From Sinohyriopsis cumingii (taxonomy: Eukaryota > Mollusca > Bivalvia > Unionida > Unionidae), in NCBI GenBank assembly GCA_028554795.2, contig CM068825.1, positions 89,834,951 through 89,898,950 of the forward strand: DNA of 64,000 bases, written 5' to 3'. The translations under genes were made by a program, and so were the position numbers. This document shows positions 9,871 to 20,700 of this stretch, in pieces (position 1 is the first letter of the stretch; every line of letters begins with the position of its first letter). The notes under the pieces were generated by a model. That model made no database searches and was not told where the DNA came from. It was given only the letters and a program-made list of their open reading frames with translations.

Positions 9871-10900
9871 GTATTTACCATATATATTGGGGCATGATAA
9901 ATTAATTATTTTTTTCCCTGTTAACTTAAGTTATATGTCCCAAGACTTAAGAAACAAAATGAATTTGTATTGCATTTGTGTTCCCCCTGCACATTGCAAT
10001 AAAATAGATAAACAACACCCTTATTTGATAATAAAAAGAAAGAAACTGACCTTGTATTGTTATCATTTATTCCTTTTTTGTTTCATCATGAGCATTAAAG
10101 AATAAAATATATCCACAAAATCCATATATGTAGCATAGGTTTCCTTACTGCAGCACGAATCACTAATGTTTGATAACACAGTCGCCACATTGTTCACTAT
10201 TACGAACATTGAGAAACAAATTGTGTTAGGTTGTGCCCAAAGATTTGAATATGTTATTCGACCGAAAACTGGATCCAACAAAATTGCAGACGAGGAAATA
10301 ATCAACCAATATCTTGAAGACAACTGTCATTCACGCATAACATGGTGTTAGGTGCAAAATAATCAAGATTGAATTATATCCAGGTCTACTGTATGACAGT
10401 ATCTTGCAAATAAAAATCATTATTTGAAAACACATTCACTTGAGTGTAAGTTACAATCTTTTCACCAGCATGGGTTACAAAATTATCATTAAAATTTACC
10501 CGCATACATCAGAGCTCCTTTGTATTAATAATAACTACAGATGCCAAGAACATAGAAGCCAGGGCGGTGAATAAACACAACTGGCAGTGAGCAGTAAACT
10601 CCTTTGAACTTACCGACAGGACGTCATAGACAAATGTTATTTTTATTGCAAAGCAATTTGACCTCGGAAGCCGACTTCGGATACTCTGAAGCAGTTTTTT
10701 TTTAAAATGCTATCAATACAAAGGTTATTTTATTGCAAAGGAAGCTGACCTCAGAAGCCAACTATGGATTTGTGCTGATTTGTTTTTTTTTTAATATACA
10801 AAGATGGCCAAGACATGGAACCAAACTTTGGTTCCTTTTAACCGGTATTCACAGTGATTTTGAAATAAATTGAAACAATGGAACAATTTTTAAAGTGACA
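9871..10900. other. no supported gene
   Basis: Short frames at 9887-10351 lack recognisable domains. Two segments near 10625-10660 and 10720-10755 share TTTTATTGCAAAG and GCTGACCTC-type words, so a short duplication is present. The region may belong to the pogo-like element that follows, but I cannot demonstrate it. Confidence 0.35.
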
Positions 10901-10904
10901 CAAT

Positions 10905-11310
10905 ATAGTGATTTGTGCACAGACTTTGATGACCCAGCATCACCCAGAAGATTTTGAGAAAATAAAATGTGATGAATTGGTGCAGGCCAGAAGAGAAGCA
11001 GATGATTTCGCCATCAATATGATCATTAACATGGATGAAATTCTAGTGTACATGTACTTTGATTGCTATTTTTTGGAGGACCTGACATTTAAAAAGGGGA
11101 TCAAAAGTGAGAATTAAACTGGTGCAGATTTGAAAAGAATCTGACTTTTGTCCTTGCAGCTTCCGCTTCAGGTGATGTATTGCCTCTAACAATTTTTCAC
11201 AGTATAAGGTAAAAAAAAATATTCAGGCACCTAAAGAATGGAATGTACATGTGCAGGAGAGAAGGGTTGTGCTGATGAGATGTTGCTGCAGTGGATTTAA
11301 GAGTTTTATC
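10905..11310 (+). pseudogene. pogo/Tigger-like DNA transposase remnant
   Basis: In one frame the sequence reads PEDFEKIKCDELVQARREAD, then AINMIINMDEILV, which is the pogo-type stretch leading to the first catalytic Asp (consensus NMDETPV). After a deletion, TFVLAASASGDVLPLTIF at about 11140-11195 matches the next conserved strand of pogo DDE domains (TVMLAASADGTKLPP). Further on, KGCADEMLLQWI at about 11265-11300 matches the consensus KGWMDEELMLEWL. The three blocks are in different frames, the helix-turn-helix half is missing, and one of the blocks ends in a stop, so this is a dead copy. No inverted ends were found. Confidence 0.75.
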
Positions 11311-11511
11311 ACACGTACACAGTTTTATATTTGCTAAAATAAAATTTCAGTTGGAGTACATTTTCTGACATGTAATTTTCAAATGATTTAAAAGGTTTCA
11401 CATAACTTACAACGTGGAAAAAAATGGTGTTCCAGAATATACAGTGCTCCCAAATATTACTTTTACAATTAATGTATGGTGTCCCAACATATACTGTAAA
11501 TATGGTAACTT

Positions 11512-11640
11512 GTATTTTGCTGATGTTGCTGTTCTCAGTAGTTATTAGATTGGACAGTGGAATACAGCATTAACTTGTATTTTGCTAATGTTGCTGTTAT
11601 ACTAGTTATTTGAGGGTTTGAAGGTGATAAAATGTCTTTA
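11512..11640. repeat. separate copies of the 63-bp repeat seen at 9591-9870
   Basis: About 1.6 units (AACTTGTATTTTGCTGATGT, ACAGTGGAATACAGCATTAA) are followed by GAGGGTTTGAAGGTGATAAA. That same joint (GGGTTTGAAGGTGATGCAG) follows the trace at 62440, so the repeat and the joint probably belong to one dispersed element. Confidence 0.7.
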
Positions 11641-11675
11641 GTGTTCATCATTGCACTCATTAGAGTCTGTATGGT

Positions 11676-11852
11676 TGTTGTTGTTCTAGGGTTTAATGCC
11701 ATTTATCAGCACAAGACAGGCTATACATGGCGGCCAGTATAACTGGTGGAGGAAGAACCCTGGAAAACCCAGGGAAGAACCACCGACCCACGAGAAGCTA
11801 CTGGCAGGCTTTCCCACGTACCCACGCTAGCCGAGCCTTGGACTCGAACCCA
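11676..11852 (-). mobile_element. SINE family A, 5'-truncated after the B box, 12-bp target duplication
   Basis: On the - strand the copy runs from the B box through the body to the AAC-type tail. The A-box part of the tRNA head is missing. AGTCTGTATGGT flanks it at 11664-11675 and 11853-11864. The exact flanks show that the truncation happened at insertion (early stop of reverse transcription), not by later deletion. Confidence 0.92.
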
Positions 11853-11864
11853 AGTCTGTATGGT

Positions 11865-13820
11865 ACTGTTCACATTTCCTTGTAGAGTTTGAAGAAGAAC
11901 CTTGTTAGTCTGGACTCTGATTATCTGGAACCTAACATTCTGGGCATATTTCAATGAAGATGGAATTTCTTAACATTAATTTCCTCTGTTAATCCAGAAA
12001 TCTACATTTTGGATCCAGAAATCAAAATTGGGGACCAAAGTGTAAAATTTCTGTAATACTTGCCTTGATAATCTGGAAATAAGCTGCAAAAAAATAAGAA
12101 AATTTGAAGAATCATATTTGTCAGTCGGATAGCACAGATTCACCACCTCAGATTGGAGGTGTGTCAGTATATCATTATCTGTAGCCAGCAATTGTATCAT
12201 TGTATAAACAGTGTTTTGCTACTCATAAATTGGGATAAATCAGCCACACTTTTGACATAACATACGGTTAATAAAGAATGATTTATAAATTAAGTATGTC
12301 ATTAAGTCCTTTTTTTGTTTACCAAGTCTAAGTAACAATCACAGTTTGTTGATGTCTGTACAAATAAAGTTGTTTCATTTAAGCTTTGGACAGTATACAG
12401 CTTCATTTCAGACAAAAACTGATGCCAATTACTGGCTCTTTAGCATTTATAACATTGGTAAAATACAACTTTTAAAATGATTTAATTTTATTCGATTACC
12501 ATCATGCATTTTATTGCAGAACTGCGGTTTGTATTCATCATACTTTTTGCTTTACATGTACATGTATTATGATAACACAGTCAAGCAAGCAAAGATAAGT
12601 AGAGATGCTGGCCTGCATAAAAAAGATTTTCCTGTAATTGTTTAAACTTCTGTTTATGTACCTGTTTATGTACAGGTGCATGTTTTAAAGTGAAATAAAC
12701 ACAAGTCAGTAGATGTATTCATTATTTTATTTCACCTGTGACTGAATATACATGTACAGCTAGGAAATACATATACATGTGCTTCATATGATGACACTGG
12801 AAAATAAAAATGTGTACAATTCATTTCTTCAGAAAACTCATTGTTCTGGACATATTTATTGGGAACCAAGGTCTCTGGATTAAGGAAGTTCAGCTGTGTA
12901 TATTCATAGTATAAAATGCTTCACATTGTTGCAGCTATTCACAAAAGCAAAGTCTGTCATCTGGGAGTTTAAAACTTTTGATTTGCTTGGCTTTGGTCTC
13001 TTTAGAGATGGCCAATTCTTCCCTAAATGACAGGTTTGTTTTCACAGTTTGCCATAAACACTGTATCATAATCTCAGTGTAAGACTGCTTCTAACTTTTT
13101 CATTCCATCTACTAAAATAATCACTTTTTTGCATTTTATGTGGGGAGTAAAATCCAGCAGGTAAGAAACTTTACTGCTGATCACAAACAGTCATTAAGGT
13201 AATCTTGAATAAAGATGGCTTAAACATTCCCATTGAAGGCAATGAAGTTGATTGCTTCTTCAAAACAGGTACATGTATTTGACTTATCTAACTTCAATGA
13301 ATGGGGTTGTTACACTTGTCTTTTACCTAGGCAAAATAGCCTAATTGGCAGTCAACAGCATTGCTGAAAGGAGTATGAAAAAAAAAATCACCCTAGCTAT
13401 TGTCAGCTGTTTAATCTGTGGAATGGTTCTTGTTTATTGCTGACTGTCTTTGTCATTTAATCACCTATGACAGTTAACCGTATAAGCTGCCCAGTGGTCA
13501 CAGTTTTCAATGAGCACTAGTCATGAAGATGTGAAGATCATGACTGATTACTGTGTAACAGGCTACAGGTTACAAACATGTATTATAAACTCCATCATGT
13601 TGAGGGTTGTGGAGTAAACGCTTGTTTTTCACATCACAGGTATGTGACTATAATAAAGAGGTATTCAGTAAGTTTTGTATTAAGAAGAATTGTTTTCATT
13701 TGAAGTTTGGAAAGGACAAAAGTGATGGTGATAAACAAATGTCATAAATCAAGAAACAAAAACTGCTAGTCTATGTGGATTTGATCATGGGAAAGGGATG
13801 CATGAAGGCTGAAATGATTT
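11865..13820. other. no recognisable gene
   Basis: AT-rich, CpG-poor sequence with no supported exon. A small inverted repeat (GTGAAATAAA and TTTATTTCAC) lies near 12690-12740. Confidence 0.5.
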
Positions 13821-13822
13821 TT

Positions 13823-13988
13823 CAGTGAATCTTTCCTGGTCGGTCAAAGACTGATGATTTGTCTGAGCTTATGTTTTGTCTTTAGTGAATCTCACCTGGT
13901 CAAAGGCTTGAGTCTGAGCTTATGATTTGTCTTTAGTGAATCTCACCTGGTCAGAGGCTTGAGTCTGAGCTTATGATTTGTCTTTTTG
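13823..13988. repeat. tandem repeat, about 56-bp unit, 3 copies
   Basis: The unit contains AGTGAATCTCACCTGGTCAA, then GGCTTGAGTCTGAGCTTATG, then ATTTGTCTTT. The first copy is the most diverged. Confidence 0.8.
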
Positions 13989-16040
13989 TCCATCAACATC
14001 CATTCTTGAAAACTTTAGATGCTTCATTGCTGATAAGATTTTAATCAGAATTGGTATGTAGGCATTTATATTCAAGACCTCTGAGGGGTTCAGTTAAGTG
14101 AGATGATATTGCATTTGAATGGCTGAGCTTGGGAACACGTGGAAGGCCATATTTCTGAACAATTTTCCTTAGACCTGGTATTAAACTTACATCATCAAGA
14201 TCTCAGAGGAGTTGGATTAAAAGTGAGACTCACATGTTGTAATGAGGATTCAGGCTGATCAGATAGTCAGAACTGAACCAGCAATCTTCTTGGCACAAGG
14301 TCACATGGCATTAAACACTGGGCCACTGCAGGTCCTTGTGTGTGAATCTCATTGGTTTCCATGTTATGACTCCAAGGGTTGGGCTCCAGTTTTGGTGGGG
14401 TGGGGGGTAAGGGCAGACATATGAATCCATACTAACTACACAGATGAACCTCCCTTATAATGCTATTTAAGTGTCTGCTGTAAGGATGGAGCTATGGTCA
14501 GTTTCTCTAAGTTATGAATTTATGTGCTTGTCAATGCCCAGTGAGAGATCTATGGGAGAATGGTTGTTGTACAAATGGCTTGTCCTTTTCGTGCCAAGAA
14601 AGTAGTCATATATATATTGCCTTAGATTTGTAAGGCAGTGTTGAATTAATGCACTTTTTGAGTTCTTATAGGCGAGTCAATACTATAATCAGCTAACAAA
14701 AAAGTCCACCATGTTCTAGAATGAAGCCTATGAATTCTATATATGTATAGAAATACTGTATCTACAACAAGTATATCATAATAAATGTAATTGAACTTGA
14801 TAACACCTAGAAATGTTGGCTAAACATTTATAAAGAAAATGTGTGTTGTACATTTTTCAGGCTTTTGGGGTGGAAGAAGTTTAGTCTGTGCATGGACAAT
14901 GTGGAAAGATAGTCCAGCTTTCTCATATGGATACAATGGAAAATGTTCATCCTATTCCAGTGCCTTTTCCCAGCTTCTAATTACCAAAAATTTTCCATAA
15001 AAAGAGGCTGGAAACTTGTCCAAATAAGGAGTCTTTGGACAACTTTCCAATTTCTTTCTTTCTTTTTCCATGGATAGTATTTCCCTGGAAGAAGAATGGA
15101 ATCTACATGCATGGAAACTGTACAACTGAGCAAAAGCTAACATAACACAATGTTTAATATCATAAAAAATTGATAACTTAGAGCTTAAGATTAACATGGT
15201 AGTATTAAAAATTTAGAGTCATATAAAATATTAATCAGACTTTTTAAATACAATTTCTAAGAACATGTACATCCCATATTAATGGGTCAATATTAAACAG
15301 CTGGGAGGCGTGTTACAAGTACTGTATCATTGAGAATCCACATGAAGAGACAATCAATAACATTGATATTATGGCATGTAGTGGCCTTGTAATAAATGCT
15401 GGTGTATAGATTGATACAAATTGTGGCTTGCAGAGTAACTTACCCTGAGAATATTCCAAGTAATTAATGTCTTGCATCTGTAGCATAAAGGTAACTTTAA
15501 CTGTGGCAGATGGCAGCACTATAGGTGTTGCGTACAGTAACCTGGCCAGTTACAGCTTTTCAACATGAGAACTCAGCTTGACCATATGGAAACTAGTACA
15601 TTCTTCTCTTTTTGAATGAATGTTTTTTAAATTAGCTGGAACTAATGATAATAACTGTAAGGATTATTTCTTTAGAATATTCCATCTTGGCTTTTTAAGT
15701 GGTGAGTTTTCTTACGTCAAAATTGTTCTCTGTAAATATGATGGCATCAGCATTCCTAATGCATCATTGTTACTGAACATCACTGTATACATGTGTACTT
15801 AACTGACATTGTATTTATTGCTATAGTAATTGATTAGGTTACTTAGTGCTTCATTGGCTGTTTTTAAACCATTTGTGAAAAAATGTATTTATGAAACTGG
15901 TCATATTTTTAAATGTGTTAAGGTAATGGTAGTTCCATTTTATTCAGTGCAGAATATACTTTACTATATTTAGAAAAATGGGATCTAGTAGCTGCCCTGT
16001 TGGATTTTGTTAAGATGAATATGTTTGACGTTTACTGTCT
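13989..16040. other. no recognisable gene
   Basis: Only short open frames without domains. A T/C-rich stretch lies near 15045-15070. I see no repeats of note. Confidence 0.5.
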
Positions 16041-16045
16041 GATAT

Positions 16046-17395
16046 AGGTCTGTAAATTACACTTATAAGGACAAGACTTTGAGTGCAGGCTGATACCTGT
16101 CTGTAAATTACACTTATAAGGACAAGGCTTTGATTTATATGTCTGTAAATAACACTTACAAGGACAAGACTTTGAGTGCAGGCTGATACCTGTGTGTAAA
16201 TTACTGTGACTTATAAGGACAAGACTTTGAGTGCAGGCTGATACCTGTCTGTAAATTGCACTTATAAGGACAATACTTTGAGTGTAGGCTGATCAGTGTC
16301 TGTAAATTACACTTACAAGGACAAGACTTTGAGTGCAGGCTGATACCTGTCTGTAAATTACAAGGATAAGACTTTGAGTGCAGGCTGATACCTGTCTGTA
16401 AATAACACTTACAAGGACAAGACTTTGAGTGCAGGCTGATACCTGTGTGTAAATTACTGTGACTTATAAGGACAAGACTTTGAGTGCAGGCTGATACCTG
16501 TCTGTAAATTGCACTTATAAGGACAAGACTTTGAGTGCAGGCTGATACCTGTCTGTAAATTACAAGGATAAGACTTTGAGTGCAGGCTGATACCTGTCTG
16601 TAAATTAACTTATAAGGACAAGACTTTGAGTGCAGGCTGATACCTGTCTGTAAATTACACTTATAAGGACAAGACTTTGAGTGCAGGCTAATACTTGTCT
16701 GTAAATAACACTTACAAGGACAAGACTTTCAGTGCAGGCTGATACCTGTCTGTAAACTGCACTTATAAGGACAAGACTTTGAGTGCAGTCTGATACCTGT
16801 CTGTAAACTGCACTTATAAGGACAAGACTTTCAGTGCAGGCTGATACCTGTCTGTAAACTGCACTTATAAGGACAAGACTTTAAGTGCAGGCTGATACCT
16901 GTCTGTAAATTACACTTACAAGGACAAGACTTTGAGTGCAGGCTGATACCTATCTGTAAATTACACTTATAAGGACAAGACTTTGAGTGCAGGCTGATAG
17001 TTGTCTGTAAATTACACTTACAAGGACAAGACTTTGATTTATATGTCTGTAAATTACACTTACAAGGACAAGACTTTGATTTATATGTCTGTAAATTACA
17101 CTTACAAGGACAAGACTTTGATTTTATATGTGTGTAAATTACACTTACAAGGACAAGACTTTGATTTTATATGTGTGTAAATTACACTTACAAGGACAAG
17201 ACTTTGATTTATATGTCTGTAAATTACACTTACAAGGACAAGGCTTTGATTTATATGTCTGTAAATTACACTTACAAGGACAAGACTTTGATTTATATGT
17301 CTGTAAATTACACTTACAAGGACAAGACTTTGATTTATATGTCTGTAAATTACACTTACAAGGACAAGACTTTGATTTTATATGTGTGTAAAGGA
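16046..17395. repeat. minisatellite with 51-bp and 42-bp unit types, about 28 copies
   Basis: All units share CTGTAAATTACACTTAYAAG followed by GACAAGACTTTGA. In the first 20 or so, the unit is completed by GTGCAGGCTGATACCTGT (51 bp). In the last eight it is completed by TTTATATGT (42 bp, with two units of 43-44 bp). Within the 51-bp section the variants TAAATAAC, TAAATTACTGTG, TAAATTGC and TAAATTACAAGG recur in the same order (copies 3-7 and 8-11), showing a higher-order repeat of four to five units. The 42-bp section is open in several frames only because the period is a multiple of three. Confidence 0.93.
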
Positions 17396-17745
17396 TACTC
17401 ATGAGAATAAGACTTTGAATTTTCATGTATTGTTTGAGGTGTGTAGGTAAATACCTCATTATAAGGACACATAAGAAAAGAATTTATCTAAATGTATTGT
17501 TATAGATGTGCTGGCAGTTATTTGTCTATAAAGGACACATAGAGGAAAGATTTGATCTGACTGTATTGTTACAGATGTTCTGGCAAATACCAGTCTGTAA
17601 GGATATGTATGAAGCCAAGACTTTGATGTAGATGTATTATTAGAGAGTACAACATATATCTGTCCATAAAGGACACTTATGTGGACAAGATTTTGAAGTT
17701 CCTTGAAGTGTTCTTTATAGACAGGTATCATAGTAGTGTGTTGTA
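17396..17745. repeat. degenerate long-unit (60-80 bp) relatives of the preceding minisatellite
   Basis: About four diverged units share GTAAAGGACACTTATGnGGA, then CAAGACTTTGA, a GTATTGTTAGAGAT-type middle, and GTGCTGGCAAATACCTGT. The last part matches the GTGCAGGCTGATACCTGT joint of the 51-bp units. This suggests that the 51-bp unit arose from a longer unit by loss of the middle part. Confidence 0.65.
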
Positions 17746-19090
17746 TTGTCAAAAATAAGCAGCAAGGTAGCATATTGTAACTTCCCCTGTCCACAGTCAT
17801 GCACCCCTATAGCTCCCTAGTTTTGTCCAAAGGTTTTCAAAGAAAATGCATGGACTTTTTTATTTAGCCAATGCATTCTTGTGTATATGCTTCAGGGTCA
17901 GGAGTCAAGGGAATGTTCCATCAGTCTTGAGCCATGGGGCTTAAATGCTGCAGTAGGGTCTGCAGCTCTGGGACTAGAATTCTATATCAGGGTCTAAAGC
18001 CCAGGGCTACAAAATGCTACATTGTGTTTGGAGCTCAATGGCTGCAACGTTACATCAGTGTCTGGTTTATTATATGTTGAATCCATGTGGCGATTAGTAG
18101 GCTACTTCATAATAACCATGATTTGTAAAAAAATTAAAAAAAATATAATGTACAAAATATTTCACTTAGGAGAATAATGACTACTGACCCAAAACATTTA
18201 AGATAAAGTTACTTTTAAAGTGAATAGTTTTATCCTCTGCAACAGAATATTAAGCTGTGTAATCATCAGATACTTACAGTTTCTGTTCACTGGCCAGGTA
18301 ACCATTGGATTTTGGTATTTGTCAGATGCTTGATTGCAGCATATCTGAGTGTTCATTGTTGAATGTGTAATACCAGACAATTCTGGTGAAACCATGTCAT
18401 GGTAGAGACGTTCATTATCATTGCAAATGATCAGGATGATTTGTATATATGCGCAACAGTCTTATAAAGTCTCATAATTTGATTCAACTTTTGAAAGTAT
18501 AGGCTGAAAGACTTTGATGGTGTAGTTCGTAAAGCTTTGTTTGCAGATTGCTAATTACACTTCATCATGGTGAACTCATTTGTACATCTTAGCGAACTTG
18601 TTTATAGATCAATTACCAGATAAATAAACAATTTATAAATTATCTCCAAAAAGGATTTTTATTTAAAAAAGTAAATTAAACATAAACTGCATTCAGTTAC
18701 ATACTTGGAGTACATCTAGATGGCACAAAATTGAATGTTTCATACTACCAAATTGGATGTTCCTAATTATGAAAGAATGTGAGCAGATTTCTACCTTATT
18801 AAGTAAACAGTTGATTAGCAGATCAGGTTAATTGGATTTAATTTTATATTTTACATACTGCAACTTGTAGTGCAGTCACAATGCTTTATGGGACATAAAT
18901 AGATCTATATTAGTGCAACATTGACAGATACTGTATGATGTTGTGTTAAGGGTATTTAAAGTTTGTTGAATATTAGTGCAGTTCAACAGAGTTCTTTATC
19001 ACTGCATCCCCTCTGAATATTCCTCTTGCATCTGTTTATACCTCTGTCTGATTATCCAGTTATTAAATGCCATTTTGTATTCATTTTTAT
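17746..19090. other. no recognisable gene
   Basis: Simple AT-rich DNA. Near 17900-18060 a loosely repeated TGGGGCTTAAATGCTGCA / CTACAAAATGCTACATTGTG pattern suggests an old tandem repeat. Nothing coding. Confidence 0.45.
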
Positions 19091-19094
19091 CATG

Positions 19095-19945
19095 TTATAT
19101 ATTGAATTGGAAAACTTCATTTCCAACTGCATGGCAGTATTCAAATTGTTTGGCCCATAGCAAATCTAACATAATGGGATGTAGCCAAAAATCACATAAA
19201 CTGGGGTTGTATGGAGGATGTAGCAGAGTTTGAATGCTGTACTCCTTCAGTAAGTCTGTCATGATGCCCTGGTGTGTTGTCTTGGAGTACATGGATACCT
19301 TGGCCTCCATTGCATGGATGGGTGGTTCAGTAGTGTTCCTCAACATTTGGCAACAGTTGGGGGCATAAAAAAGTCCAGTGACACTAGCAAAATCAGGCAT
19401 ACCGGTAGGTACCTGGACAACCAGGTTTTGTGATTCCAAAAATAATGCTTATAAAACACTCTAGACAGTCTACATGGTGATTTGTAATAACTGCTTATTT
19501 TCTCTCATCAAAATATTGTTATTTTCAATTGAGTTGGGTTCAAAAAATTAAATCCTTGTTTCATGACCAGTTGTCACACTCTTCATATTTTGGCAATTAG
19601 CTATTTGGCAGTCTCAACCAGAATCTGTTTTTGATCAATCATCAACAAATACAGGACTCATCTTGCAGAAACTTTATCGAGCTTCAGATGATTTTTCAGT
19701 ATATTAAGAACAGTTGACAAATTGCTGTACATAATAGAAATATTTTTAGCCATGCATCCAACATCTTTACTAATTGCTTTCTTAACAGCAGACATTTGCT
19801 GCTCACCAATCCAAGACAGTGGTCTTCTAGAATGTGGGTCATCTTCTATGCAAAGATGACCATCTTTTAAACAGTGAAACTGCTTCACAAAATTGTAGGA
19901 TATGACATCCATAGACTTTATCCAGGTCATCCTTGATATCATTGA
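19095..19945 (-). pseudogene. mariner-type (Tc1/mariner) transposase remnant
   Basis: On the - strand, the first part (19942-19658) reads LKDGHLCIEDDPHSRRPLS, then AVKKAISKD and LKLDKVSAR. These match the mariner DNA-binding half (FKNGRESIEDDPRSGRPS and MRKVSAR). The second part (19439-19095) has LHPPYNPSLCDFWLHP, matching the conserved HPPYSPDLAPCDFWLFP after the second catalytic Asp. A QDNTPGHHD-like second-Asp motif is visible at about 19290 in another frame, so the copy is frameshifted. The first catalytic Asp segment is not recognisable. Inverted ends were not located. It is an old dead copy. Confidence 0.8.
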
Positions 19946-20700
19946 GAAAGTACTCTAAAAATGCCTTGATTTATAGTATGCAGTTTGCTCTTTAGCATTG
20001 TTCTCTTTCGCTGATATTTTTAAGTGTTACATCACATATATACATAATTATTCCTAGTGCTACATGTGCAGATGCAGCTCACATTAAAGGACATTATTTT
20101 GTCTGTTGATTGGCCTGAAATGTTTTTATTGTCTGGCTCAAGAAAGAATAAAATTACAGTACCCTTCATATAATGTGCCAGCACATCAGGACAGATCAAG
20201 TGTTCATTCTACTTATGGGCAATCACCCAGCACATTATGGGACAGCAGAAGTGCATATACACTGTTCACTGTGGGGGGTTTATACACTGATAAATACATC
20301 AGTGTATTGATATCAGCCTCACAAAGTGTACCTTATAGATTCATCTCAAGAGGTAGAGGCTAGTGTTTCTTGACAAACAATGTAGAAATTGTATGATTCA
20401 CAAAGTTGATACTCCATGGTTACAGTATTGATTTTTCCCCATTTTCTTCAAGCACATGGTACCAAACACCGGTATACCAGTTATTGATATTCCTCATGAC
20501 ACAAACTCAGATGTGTTCTTGTTTTAAAAAAAAAAGAATTGTTTGATTTTTGCCTTCAGGCTTTTGTTGCAATATTTATTAGCTCACCTGACTAAGGCCA
20601 AGTGTGCTTATGGTATTACCCTGTATCAGTTATGCATTGTGCATCTATCAACATTTTCTATAATATATAACTTTCATTCTCAACCATCACTTGACAGACG
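19946..20700. other. no recognisable gene
   Basis: Short frames without domains. Some of it may be the start of the mariner element (its N-terminus would lie here on the - strand). Confidence 0.4.

Noticed and set aside
17128-17459. Open frames on both strands encoding repeated peptides
   Set aside because: They arise because the minisatellite unit is 42 bp, a multiple of three. No start context, splice sites or homologue.
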